A stretch of 64,000 bases of DNA from M0103 sp040386155 (GTDB lineage: Bacteria > Bacteroidota > Bacteroidia > Flavobacteriales_D > Crocinitomicaceae). Position 1 is the first letter of the stretch. The number at the start of each line of letters is the position of its first letter. The stretch covers positions 124,001 to 188,000 of the forward strand of contig JAZKFZ010000003.1 in NCBI GenBank assembly GCA_040386155.1, written 5' to 3'. Made by a program: the position numbers and the translations under genes. The notes beneath the pieces were generated by a model. It was given only the letters and a program-made list of their open reading frames with translations, ran no database searches and was not told the DNA's origin. This document shows positions 27,229-35,540 of this stretch, in pieces.

Positions 27229-27243
27229 CTTTCATCAACCTTT
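27219..27243. terminator. Bidirectional terminator between convergent genes
   Basis: An AAAGGCTGA / TCAACCTTT inverted repeat (one mismatch) with flanking A and T tracts spans the end of the deaminase-like gene and the space before the convergent PorP/SprF gene stop at 27263. Confidence 0.55.
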
Positions 27244-27262
27244 CAATTTTTGCAACTTGCTT

Positions 27263-28345
27263 TTATCTTCTTTTTCGTCCTCTATTCCAACGGAAATGAC
27301 GATCGTGAATTCGTGAGTTAGGATCGGTTGACATTGCATACGTAAAGTACAATTCAAATCCACCCAATCCTCTAGTGGCAGGAGTAAGTGCTGAAACATT
27401 GAAATCATATGAAGCGCCTAATTTGTATCCCTTAAATTTGAATGCAACAGTTCCAACTAAGGCATCTTGTACTCTGTAGTAAATGCCCCATGAAAGGAAA
27501 GATCGCTGCACATAATCTGTCCGTTTAGAAGCTTCAAATAATTCGATGTCAAAAGCAGAACCAAAAATGACGTTTCGATTCGGTCCGAAAAATTGCATTA
27601 ACAATGATGGGGAAATACCTAATCTTCTATTGGGAATGTATTTAGTTCCAGACGCTGAAAGGTTGATTCCTCTAAACATCTTACTGTCAATAGTTTGAAA
27701 AGCCATATTTGGACCAGTAATATGGTTAACACCAATTCCAATGTTGATATTGGAAGCATCATCAAAAATATACTTGAAGTGCATTCCTGCTCCAATATCA
27801 AAATTAATCACCGACATTTCAGTTCCAAACGACTCACCACTAACCATCTCATTGTCATAAGCTACTCCGTTCCATTGATTGTTAAAGGAGTAATTGGTGT
27901 TTCGCAAAGATGTTTGGTAAAAACCTGGTGCAATCCCAATGGAGAACAAAAGATTATCTTCCGCAGCGATAGTGTAATTAATAGGAACGGATAGCAAGTT
28001 GTTTGTCATGCCTAAATCCCCAGATTGATCATTCGTAAAATTTAATCCAACGCCTAAACAATTGGCGGTAGTTTTTTGCTTGAATAATTTTGCTTCAATA
28101 CCAAAAGAATTTGATCTCCAAGGATTACCTTCTAATCCCATCCATTGCATGCGGAAACTAGTAGTTGCTTTTAAATCGGCATCCATTACAGCAACAGCAC
28201 CTGGATTTAAGGCTGAAAGGTTTTCATTCCACATGCTGAAGTGTCGGTATTGCTGTGCAAATGCAGAGATAGCTCCTAATAAGCAAAATGCTATTGTATA
28301 TGATATATTTTTTTTCACAGGGCGCTTATTTAAGTAAAGTAACAT
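27263..28345 (-). CDS. PorP/SprF-family type IX secretion membrane protein (second copy)
   Basis: The protein is about 360 residues from the ATG at 28345. A longer frame begins with TTG at 28375 but would overlap the upstream gene by 50 bp; the ATG start gives a cleaner signal peptide (LLYLNKRPVKKNISYTIAF, cleavage near AFAQ). The PorP/SprF features are QQYRHFSMWNENLSALNPGA at the mature N-terminus and repeated beta strands, with a basic C-terminus (RHFRWNRGRKRR) that is unusual for a barrel end. It overlaps the upstream CHU_C-type gene by 20 bp, so the two are surely co-expressed and likely partners in secretion. Confidence 0.88.
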   Translation of the reverse strand: MLLYLNKRPVKKNISYTIAFCLLGAISAFAQQYRHFSMWNENLSALNPGAVAVMDADLKATTSFRMQWMGLEGNPWRSNSFGIEAKLFKQKTTANCLGVGLNFTNDQSGDLGMTNNLLSVPINYTIAAEDNLLFSIGIAPGFYQTSLRNTNYSFNNQWNGVAYDNEMVSGESFGTEMSVINFDIGAGMHFKYIFDDASNINIGIGVNHITGPNMAFQTIDSKMFRGINLSASGTKYIPNRRLGISPSLLMQFFGPNRNVIFGSAFDIELFEASKRTDYVQRSFLSWGIYYRVQDALVGTVAFKFKGYKLGASYDFNVSALTPATRGLGGFELYFTYAMSTDPNSRIHDRHFRWNRGRKRR

Positions 28346-30578
28346 TTCCGTTTTTAACTCCTGATTGACCGTCAATCAACGTGTATTCTAGTGTATAAGC
28401 AAAAACTGCCGGATTCAAAGGTTTTTGATTGAAATTTCCATCCCAACCAATCGATTGATCTTCACTTTCAAACACCATTTGACCATAACGATTAAATACT
28501 CGTAAATGAAAAGCAGTAATTCCAACTCCATCCACTAATAAAATATCATTTTGATTGTCGTCATTCGGAGAAAATGCATTTGGAACACCGATGGCATAAC
28601 CACCAGCAGGTAAATCAATTGTGATAGTAACTGTATCTGAATTTTGACAACCATCAAGGCTAGTAGCGGTTGCGATAAAATCAGTTGTAATTACAGGAGT
28701 AACGATTGCCTCTGAACAATCCGATACTGTACAATCTAAGATGTTTCCTTGAGCACTCGGATTCCAATCCCAAGTGAGTTGTCCTATGTTACTCGTGGCA
28801 TTAATAGTAGCACTTTGCAACAAGTTAATCGTTTGATCACTAAATGCGGTTACTATTGGAAGTGGGTTAACAGTTATGTTTTGTGTGAAACTACTATTTC
28901 CAAAAGGGTTAGTTACAACTAACACCGCTGTAAAGTTTCCTTCTGTATTGTAGCATACTGGTCCAGGATTTTGTGCCGTTGATGTAGCTGGTGTTCCTCC
29001 GTTAAATGTCCACGAGTAGGTTGTAACCCCAATTGAAGTAGAGTTGTTGTTAAATGTCACACATTCTCCTAAACATGGATCATCGTCGGAGCCATTAAAA
29101 GCTGCAATAGGGCTACTGCAAGGAGTAACTTGAATAGTGATTGTGGTGTCATCTGTGTTTCCAAGATTGTCGGTTACTTCCAAGATTACATTATAATTAC
29201 CAGCGGCAGCAAAAGACACAAAATGCGGACCCTGTGTAATTGCTGTTCCAGGTGAACCTCCTCCAAAGCTCCATTGATAACCAACTATATTTCCAGTACT
29301 ATTGGAAGTAAACGACAATGATTGTCCAATACAAACAGTTCCATTTGAAGCTGAAATCACTGCGTTAAGCGGTAAAATGCCACAGTCAAATACTTGAACA
29401 GAGATCGTTGCAAATTGGTCGGCACAAGGGTTTGTTGAATTAACCGTGTAGTTGAAGGAATATGTTGCTGGCGTTAAACCATTGGCATCAAATAATCCAG
29501 TTGTTGCATTGAACTGTCCACTAGATGTTGTTTCTAACCACACACCACCTGGACTTGCCCCCGAGAGTAAAGTGTTTAGGTTAATTGTTGAATTGTTACA
29601 AACATTTCCACTGTTATTAACGCCTGCAGTTTCTGGAGCAATCACTGTAATAAAAGCATTTTTAATCTCAGTATCATTTCCATTGATATCAGTTACGACC
29701 AAACTTACGTTAAACGTCCCAGGTGATGAATAACAGATTGCAGTTGGATTTTGTTGATTTGAAATTTGTGTATTGCCGAAATCCCATGCAAATGTCGCTG
29801 GAGCTGCAAATGTCGAGGTGTTTGTGAAAGTGATGCAGTCGCCAACACAAATTGTAGTTTGTGAAGCAGTAAAATTGGCTACTGGCGCTGACGGTAATGC
29901 AGGAACCGTAATGGTAATGTCATCTACTGCAAAAGAAGGATCAGTTCCAACGTTATCATCATTATTCACCCATCTAAATCCAATTTTTACATTAGCGTTA
30001 TTGTTGGCCGATACTGGCAAAGCAGCTGTGAAAGCAGTCCATGTACCTTGAGGGTTGCACGTTAAAGCAGTTTTGGCAAGAGCATTAATTTGCGACCAAG
30101 CTGAGCCATCAAAATACCAAAGTGTAGCATCATCGTTAGTGCCATCGCCATTTTCAATGTAATTGAAGTTAACGGAGATGGTTGATTGTCCAGTTAGGTT
30201 AATTGTCGGTGATTCAATTCGAACATCTGAAATTGGGTCGAAAAAACCACCTCCGCCAGCTAAATAGGATGCGCCTTGGTCTCCGAAAATGCCAGGATTG
30301 CTGCCAATGTGCAAGGAAGGGTCAGTTGCTCCACAAACGGATCCACATGCAGCAGCATTGTTTCCACATTCTGCACCACTGACATACCAAATGTTTGATT
30401 CAGTGCCATTGGCACCAGTTGCTGTAGATGTCCACGCACCATTTCCGGTATTACTTCCGTTTGCTGCACAATCACTGACACAGGCATTTTGAAAAGCTTC
30501 GGTCCAAATGACAGTTTGGCAAAATGAATGACTATAAAACAATCCTGAAAGTAGCAGAATTAGTGATCTTTTAAGCAT
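28326..30578 (-). CDS. Secreted multi-PKD protein with CHU_C (gliding-motility-type) sorting domain
   Basis: The 750-residue protein has a signal peptide (about 1-20). A Cys-rich N-terminal jelly-roll-like domain follows (about 22-235, with NACVSDCAANGSNTG and repeated CGxxxACGSVCG-type spacing). Next are PKD domains at about 238-315, 410-490 and 495-575, with conserved phrases such as FAWDFGN, YQWSFGGGSPG and YSWTFNGGTPA. The C-terminal sorting domain is at about 665-750 (AFSPNDDNQNDILLVDGV, FNRYGQMVFE, GWDGNF). It should be exported by the T9SS and held at the surface. The PorP/SprF gene directly downstream is its likely translocon partner. Confidence 0.9.
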   Translation of the reverse strand: MLKRSLILLLSGLFYSHSFCQTVIWTEAFQNACVSDCAANGSNTGNGAWTSTATGANGTESNIWYVSGAECGNNAAACGSVCGATDPSLHIGSNPGIFGDQGASYLAGGGGFFDPISDVRIESPTINLTGQSTISVNFNYIENGDGTNDDATLWYFDGSAWSQINALAKTALTCNPQGTWTAFTAALPVSANNNANVKIGFRWVNNDDNVGTDPSFAVDDITITVPALPSAPVANFTASQTTICVGDCITFTNTSTFAAPATFAWDFGNTQISNQQNPTAICYSSPGTFNVSLVVTDINGNDTEIKNAFITVIAPETAGVNNSGNVCNNSTINLNTLLSGASPGGVWLETTSSGQFNATTGLFDANGLTPATYSFNYTVNSTNPCADQFATISVQVFDCGILPLNAVISASNGTVCIGQSLSFTSNSTGNIVGYQWSFGGGSPGTAITQGPHFVSFAAAGNYNVILEVTDNLGNTDDTTITIQVTPCSSPIAAFNGSDDDPCLGECVTFNNNSTSIGVTTYSWTFNGGTPATSTAQNPGPVCYNTEGNFTAVLVVTNPFGNSSFTQNITVNPLPIVTAFSDQTINLLQSATINATSNIGQLTWDWNPSAQGNILDCTVSDCSEAIVTPVITTDFIATATSLDGCQNSDTVTITIDLPAGGYAIGVPNAFSPNDDNQNDILLVDGVGITAFHLRVFNRYGQMVFESEDQSIGWDGNFNQKPLNPAVFAYTLEYTLIDGQSGVKNGNVTLLK

Positions 30579-30642
30579 AGAGTTAGTTTTTCAATAGTTA
30601 AAGGTAGGTATAATTTATTTTTTTACAACAACTTTTTGATTG

Positions 30643-31497
30643 TTAGAATATTAATTGAAGAATTTCTTTTGCCTCTTTTACATCATGCACACGAATTAAT
30701 TTTGCACCCGAAAGTAGTGCTTTTGTGTTCAGAATGGTAGTACCATTGAGGGCATTTTCGGGACTACACAGAAGTCTGTTATAAATCATTGATTTTCGTG
30801 AAAATCCAACCATAATTGGTTTTTCCAATATTTTAAAGTGATTTAATTTATCTAAAACTTCAAAATTTTGCTCAAGTGTTTTGCTAAATCCAAAGCCTGG
30901 ATCGATGATAATATCTTTAATTCCAAATGCTTTCGCTTCTTCAATTTTTTTAGAAAAATACACCATCATTTCCATTAAAATATTTTCATAATGGGTGTTT
31001 TTTTGCATCGTTTCTGGGGTGTCTCGCATGTGCATGAGGATGTATGGAACTGAATAGGAGCCAACTACTTTCAATAGCTCTTTGTCCAAATTTCCACCGC
31101 TAATATCGTTAATTAAGTCTGCTCCGCTGTCTAAGGCTATTTTAGCAACTGTTGAACGATATGTGTCAATTGAAATAAGTGTGTTTGGAAATTCTTTTTT
31201 TAGCAAAAGAACTGCTTGTTCAATTTTTTTCGCTTCTAATTTTTCATCAACCTTTGGTGCGCCAGGTCGACTCGATTGGGCACCAATATCGATAAAGTCA
31301 GCACCTTCTTCAATTTGCTGTAGTGCCTTATTGATAAGGCTTTTATCATCCAAAACACGACTTTCAGAATGAAATGAGTCATCGGTTAGGTTGATGATTC
31401 CCATAATTTTGGGTTGACTTAAGTCAACCAACTTTTCTTTAACACGAAGTAAGCTGTTTGCTGGAAAATGATTATCTTCAACCCTTGAATATTGCAT
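30643..31497 (-). CDS. folP: Dihydropteroate synthase
   Basis: The 284-residue TIM-barrel enzyme has the pterin-binding signatures IMGIINLTDDSFHSES (about 34-49) and GADFIDIGAQSSRPGAPKV (about 64-82), then LISIDTYRSTVAKIALDSGA, DLINDISGG, DPGFGFSKTLEQNFEVL and the KPIMVGFSRKSMI substrate loop. It condenses p-aminobenzoate with the pterin pyrophosphate in folate synthesis. It diverges from the DUF1599 gene with only 12 bp between the two start codons, so each promoter must lie inside the other gene's 5' end or further off. Confidence 0.96.
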   Translation of the reverse strand: MQYSRVEDNHFPANSLLRVKEKLVDLSQPKIMGIINLTDDSFHSESRVLDDKSLINKALQQIEEGADFIDIGAQSSRPGAPKVDEKLEAKKIEQAVLLLKKEFPNTLISIDTYRSTVAKIALDSGADLINDISGGNLDKELLKVVGSYSVPYILMHMRDTPETMQKNTHYENILMEMMVYFSKKIEEAKAFGIKDIIIDPGFGFSKTLEQNFEVLDKLNHFKILEKPIMVGFSRKSMIYNRLLCSPENALNGTTILNTKALLSGAKLIRVHDVKEAKEILQLIF

Positions 31498-31509
31498 CTT
31501 TATCTAGAA

Positions 31510-32049
31510 ATGAATCAAACTGAATTAGAGTACACAAATGTAATGAATGTTTGCCGTGAAATCTTCATCAATAAAACGAAAGATTATGGCACTTCATGGA
31601 GAATACTTCGTCCCAGCTCTCTCACGGATCAAATTTTTATCAAAGCCCAACGAATTAGAACAATTCAGGAGACTGGAGAAAATCGAGTAGGTGAATCTGT
31701 TGATGATGAGTTTCGCGCAATTGTCAATTATTGTATCATGGCAATTATCCAATTGTGTGAAGACGGTCTCGAAACAATTGATCTTAGCGAAGAGTTAGCG
31801 ATTGAATTGTATGCTAAATATGAGCACAAGGCTTATGAATTAATGAAGAAGAAAAATCACGATTACGGTGAGGCATGGAGAGATATGCGTGTAAGTTCTT
31901 TAACGGATTTGATTTTGACTAAAATCTTGAGAGTAAAACAAATAGAAGATAATAAAGGAAAAACATTAATAAGTGAAGGTATCGATGCAAATTACTTCGA
32001 TATGTTGAATTATTCAGTTTTTTCATTGATACATTTAGCTAACAAATAA
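31510..32049 (+). CDS. DUF1599 protein with tandem duplicated module
   Basis: The protein is 179 residues from the ATG at 31510; a TTG at 31492 would overlap folP and is not preferred. It contains two copies of one module: KTKDYGTSWRILRPSSLTDQ (about 23-42) and KNHDYGEAWRDMRVSSLTDL (about 115-134). Each continues into a KxxRxxxI helix, giving the pattern K-x-x-D-Y-G-x-x-W-R-x-x-R-x-S-S-L-T-D. The domain has been linked by comparative genomics to nucleotide modification, without a demonstrated reaction. It is the first gene of the long run to clpS (31510-49667). Confidence 0.88.
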   Translation: MNQTELEYTNVMNVCREIFINKTKDYGTSWRILRPSSLTDQIFIKAQRIRTIQETGENRVGESVDDEFRAIVNYCIMAIIQLCEDGLETIDLSEELAIELYAKYEHKAYELMKKKNHDYGEAWRDMRVSSLTDLILTKILRVKQIEDNKGKTLISEGIDANYFDMLNYSVFSLIHLANK

Positions 32050-32053
32050 TTCT

Positions 32054-33937
32054 ATGAAAACAGGAAGGAATTATTCAGTAGGCGGTCGTTCGTTGATTTT
32101 AAATGCACTATTTGTTGTGTTCAATTTAATGGGACTTTCTTCGGTAGTACTTGGTTCTCTTCCTTATTTTTCAAACTATTTTCTCTTGATGAACTTCCTT
32201 GGCTTTATTGTTATTGCAATAAGTTCAAGTGCGTTGTTTATTCTTCATGGTCGTTTGATGATGGCCAATGTCTCAAAGATTATAGTGGGTACTATCTTAA
32301 TTGTTTCTGGGCTTATTAAAATCAATGATCCTATCGGTTTTTCTTACAAATTAAAAGAGTACTTTCAAGATGGAGCCATCGCTTATCGAATAAAAGAGCT
32401 ATTTGGAAGTCCTAGTTTTTCCTTAGAAGGATTTATTGGAAGCGCCCTGTTTTTAGCTGTTGTTTTTGCAATTTTAGAGATTGTTTTGGGGGTGTTGTTG
32501 ATTATAGGAGGTAGAATTAAGTGGATTATGGCTTTTTTATTGCCTCTAATGTTGTTCTTTACTTTTCTCACGTATCATACATCAAATTGTTCTGCAAATA
32601 GAAAATATACTGATCGAAATGAATATCCCTTAACCTCAACTAAAGCGCAAGAATTAATACAAAATGACAAAAACGATCATACAATAAAAGCAGTTTCCAA
32701 AAACAATGGGTTGCTCATCATCGATGAGAAAAAAAGTGTTCAATGCGTGTCAGATTGTGGTTGTTTTGGTGATGCAATGCAAGGGTCTACGGGTAGGTCT
32801 TTAACTCCTCTCGAAAGTTTTATTAAAGATTTGGTTCTTTTGTATTTCATCATTTGGATTATTATTTCTACAAAATTTAATCAACCAACTACAGCTAGAA
32901 CTAATTTAAAATTTAGCATTTATGCTCTTGTTTTTATTGGTCTTTTTGCACTGCTGTTTAAATGGTCGTTCCTAGCTTATTTTCCTGCGGTATTATTTAT
33001 CTGCGCACTTTGGATAAAAAGGGATGGTGGTTATTTTCTCGGAAATTATTTTGGTTCTTCAATAATTGTTGGCGCTTTGTCATTACTTGTCGTGCTCTAT
33101 GTTTTGCGCTTTGATTCCATAAAAGATTTTCGACCGTATGCCGTTGGAAATAATTTGCAATGGAAAACGATGGACGGCAAAGAAGGTAAGGTTGTATCGT
33201 ACCTTAAATATGTCAACAAGCAAACGAAAGAAGAACTGATCTATCGATCTCCATCAAGGGAATATTCCAATTCTCGCATTTGGGAAAACAAGATGTGGAT
33301 TTTTAAATCGATGAAACAAAAGACCATTCTGGCAGCCAAATCTCCATCGATAACGGATCAATTTGATCCAACGATTTCAATCGATGATCTTGGTCCGGAG
33401 GAACGTCAATTAGCGTTTATACAAGAAATCTTTTTACAATCGAAAGTGCACCAATACAATTTGGAGCATTTGCGATCAAAGGAGGTATTTACTGTTGATG
33501 AAGTCGATTACAATAAACTTGATTTTCCAGATTCGTTGTTTGCTATCAAAAGCGAACGATATGTGGAGCAGCATAATCTCAGTCAAATCAGTATTCGTAA
33601 GTTGTTATTTGAAGGTAGAAAAGTGTTTTTACTGGTCGTGGAATCAGTCGATAAATTCGACATTCAAAATTTAGATCGAATAAAAACTATTTACCGCGCT
33701 TGCAAAAGAAAGGAAGTGCCATTCATAATGATTACATCTTCGAGTAGAAAAGAAATCAATGAATTTAGGAGAATGAATAATTTTCATGTGCCAGTATTTT
33801 CAAATGATGAAACAGAGCTTAAAGTAATTGCAAGAATTAACCCAACATTAATGATATTAGAAAAAGGGGTAGTGTCGGATAAATTCACGAATAGATCAAT
33901 TCCAAAGGTAGAAACAATAAAAAAGAAGTATTTATGA
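32054..33937 (+). CDS. DoxX-like (BT_3928-type) membrane protein with C-terminal thioredoxin-like region
   Basis: The 627-residue protein has membrane helices at about 15-60, 75-100, 125-150, 160-178 and 265-360. The GTILIVSGLIKINDPIGFSY segment (about 80-99) and QCVSDCGCFGDAMQGSTG (about 232-249) match DoxX-like proteins of the BT_3928 type. The C-terminal 250 residues are soluble and end in a thioredoxin-like region (KEVPFIMITSSSRKEINEFR, then HVPVFSNDETELK), but no CxxC is present there. It lies 4 bp after the DUF1599 gene and overlaps tpiA by 4 bp. This order is conserved in many Bacteroidota, but the link to triosephosphate isomerase is not understood. Confidence 0.85.
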   Translation: MKTGRNYSVGGRSLILNALFVVFNLMGLSSVVLGSLPYFSNYFLLMNFLGFIVIAISSSALFILHGRLMMANVSKIIVGTILIVSGLIKINDPIGFSYKLKEYFQDGAIAYRIKELFGSPSFSLEGFIGSALFLAVVFAILEIVLGVLLIIGGRIKWIMAFLLPLMLFFTFLTYHTSNCSANRKYTDRNEYPLTSTKAQELIQNDKNDHTIKAVSKNNGLLIIDEKKSVQCVSDCGCFGDAMQGSTGRSLTPLESFIKDLVLLYFIIWIIISTKFNQPTTARTNLKFSIYALVFIGLFALLFKWSFLAYFPAVLFICALWIKRDGGYFLGNYFGSSIIVGALSLLVVLYVLRFDSIKDFRPYAVGNNLQWKTMDGKEGKVVSYLKYVNKQTKEELIYRSPSREYSNSRIWENKMWIFKSMKQKTILAAKSPSITDQFDPTISIDDLGPEERQLAFIQEIFLQSKVHQYNLEHLRSKEVFTVDEVDYNKLDFPDSLFAIKSERYVEQHNLSQISIRKLLFEGRKVFLLVVESVDKFDIQNLDRIKTIYRACKRKEVPFIMITSSSRKEINEFRRMNNFHVPVFSNDETELKVIARINPTLMILEKGVVSDKFTNRSIPKVETIKKKYL

Positions 33938-34683
33938 TAGCTCGACGAAAGATTGTTGCAGGCAATTGGAAAATGAATTTATTGCCAGCAGAAGCAGATG
34001 TCCTGTTCAAGGAGATCAATGCAGCAAATAGGGCTCTTTCCTGCGATTTAGTTGTTTTTCCACCAGCTATCTATCTTCAACAATTTGGTGGCGAGAAAGG
34101 AACAACATTCCTTGGAATTCAAAACTTCCATCCAGCGAAAAAAGGTGCATTTACAGGAGAAATTTCGATCGCTCAAGTTGTTGGTTTGAAATTAAACTAT
34201 GTACTGATCGGTCACAGTGAACGAAGAATTGACTTCTCTGAAAGCAATTCCTTCATTAAGGAAAAAGTGGATGCCGCCCTTCAAAACGATGTGAAGCTCA
34301 TTTTTTGTTGTGGTGAACCGCTTGAAATACGAGAAAGTGGAAAGCATTTGGACTTTGTGAAAGAACAACTAGAAGCATCTTTATTTCATATTTCTGAATC
34401 TGAGATTAGAAAAGTGATCATAGCCTATGAGCCAATTTGGGCCATCGGAACGGGTCGCACCGCAAGTGCAGCGCAAGCAGAAGAAATGCACAAGGGGATA
34501 AGAACACTAGTGGAAAAGAAATACGGGGCAAAAATTGCTGAAGAGATTTCGATTTTATACGGAGGAAGTTGTAACACAAGCAATGCTAAGGAGTTATTTT
34601 CTTGTCCAAATGTTGATGGTGGACTTATTGGTGGCGCTGCTTTGGAAGCCAGTTCTTTTTTAGCAATCGCAAATTCGTTTTAA
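33934..34683 (+). CDS. tpiA: Triosephosphate isomerase
   Basis: The 249-residue protein is full length. It has the N-terminal KIVAGNWKMNLL with the catalytic Lys, catalytic His in YVLIGHSERR (about 90-99), catalytic Glu in AYEPIWAIGTGRTA (about 165-178) and the phosphate-gripping loop LYGGSC / GGLIGGAALE. It interconverts dihydroxyacetone phosphate and glyceraldehyde 3-phosphate. The start overlaps the upstream stop (ATGA), and the stop shares one base with the prmA start. Confidence 0.98.
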   Translation: MIARRKIVAGNWKMNLLPAEADVLFKEINAANRALSCDLVVFPPAIYLQQFGGEKGTTFLGIQNFHPAKKGAFTGEISIAQVVGLKLNYVLIGHSERRIDFSESNSFIKEKVDAALQNDVKLIFCCGEPLEIRESGKHLDFVKEQLEASLFHISESEIRKVIIAYEPIWAIGTGRTASAAQAEEMHKGIRTLVEKKYGAKIAEEISILYGGSCNTSNAKELFSCPNVDGGLIGGAALEASSFLAIANSF

Positions 34684-35522
34684 TGGATTATATTGAATTA
34701 AACATAAAAGTGAGTCCTCGTAAGCCCTGGACAGAAATCATTATTGCCGATTTGGCGGAAAATGGTTTTGAAAGTTTCGTGGAAACAGACGAAGGACTGC
34801 TAGCTTACGGTAGTGAAAGTGACGTCGATTTTGCTTCGCCAATGGTGAATACCATGTTAGGCGATGTGCATGATGGATTTGAAGCGGAAATAGTAACAAC
34901 AATTATCCCAAAGCAAAATTGGAATGAACAGTGGGAGTCAGACTTTCAACCTGTTTTTGTTGATGAGTATTGCACGATTTTAGCTCCTTTTCACACATCA
35001 ATTGATGTTGTTGGAATGCCAATCATCATTCAACCGCAAATGTCATTCGGAACGGGTCATCATCAAACAACGTATATGATGACAAAGTCGCTTTTTGAAT
35101 TGGAAAGTATGCCAGAAAATGTGCTCGATATGGGAACAGGAACAGGTGTACTAGCTTTTGTGGCTGAAAAATTGGGTGCACAAAAAGTGGTAGCAGTTGA
35201 TATTGAAGATTGGTCTGTGGAGAACACCAAAGAAAATGCACTTCGAAATAGTTGTACAAAAATCGAAGCTATTTTGGGAAATATTGATGAAGTTCCGCAA
35301 GAGAAATTTGGACTCATTCTTGCTAACATCAACAAAAATGTGCTAAAAATGCATCTTGCTGGTTACGCCAATCGAATGGACAAAAATTCATTGCTTTTAT
35401 TGAGTGGTTTCTTCACCACAGATACCGATGAACTTATTCATGATGCAAATGAAGTAGGTTTAAGCCTTGTTTCATTGATGGAAAAGGAAAATTGGGCCTG
35501 CATGAAATTGATAAAAAACTAA
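34683..35522 (+). CDS. prmA: Ribosomal protein L11 methyltransferase
   Basis: The 279-residue protein has the PrmA N-terminal substrate-recognition domain (about 1-95, with NWNEQWESDFQPVFV) and a class I SAM domain with QMSFGTGHHQTTYMM (about 119-133), motif I LDMGTGTGVLAFVAEKLGA, and LILANINKNVL (the NIN-type catalytic/adenine motif). It trimethylates L11. The start codon shares one base with the tpiA stop (TAATG), so it is likely translated by re-initiation. Confidence 0.96.
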   Translation: MDYIELNIKVSPRKPWTEIIIADLAENGFESFVETDEGLLAYGSESDVDFASPMVNTMLGDVHDGFEAEIVTTIIPKQNWNEQWESDFQPVFVDEYCTILAPFHTSIDVVGMPIIIQPQMSFGTGHHQTTYMMTKSLFELESMPENVLDMGTGTGVLAFVAEKLGAQKVVAVDIEDWSVENTKENALRNSCTKIEAILGNIDEVPQEKFGLILANINKNVLKMHLAGYANRMDKNSLLLLSGFFTTDTDELIHDANEVGLSLVSLMEKENWACMKLIKN

Positions 35523-35540
35523 AAAAATCAATCATAGATT

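Noticed and set aside
28346..28375. Longer PorP/SprF start at TTG 28375
   Set aside because: It needs a rare start, increases the overlap with the upstream gene to 50 bp and weakens the signal peptide.
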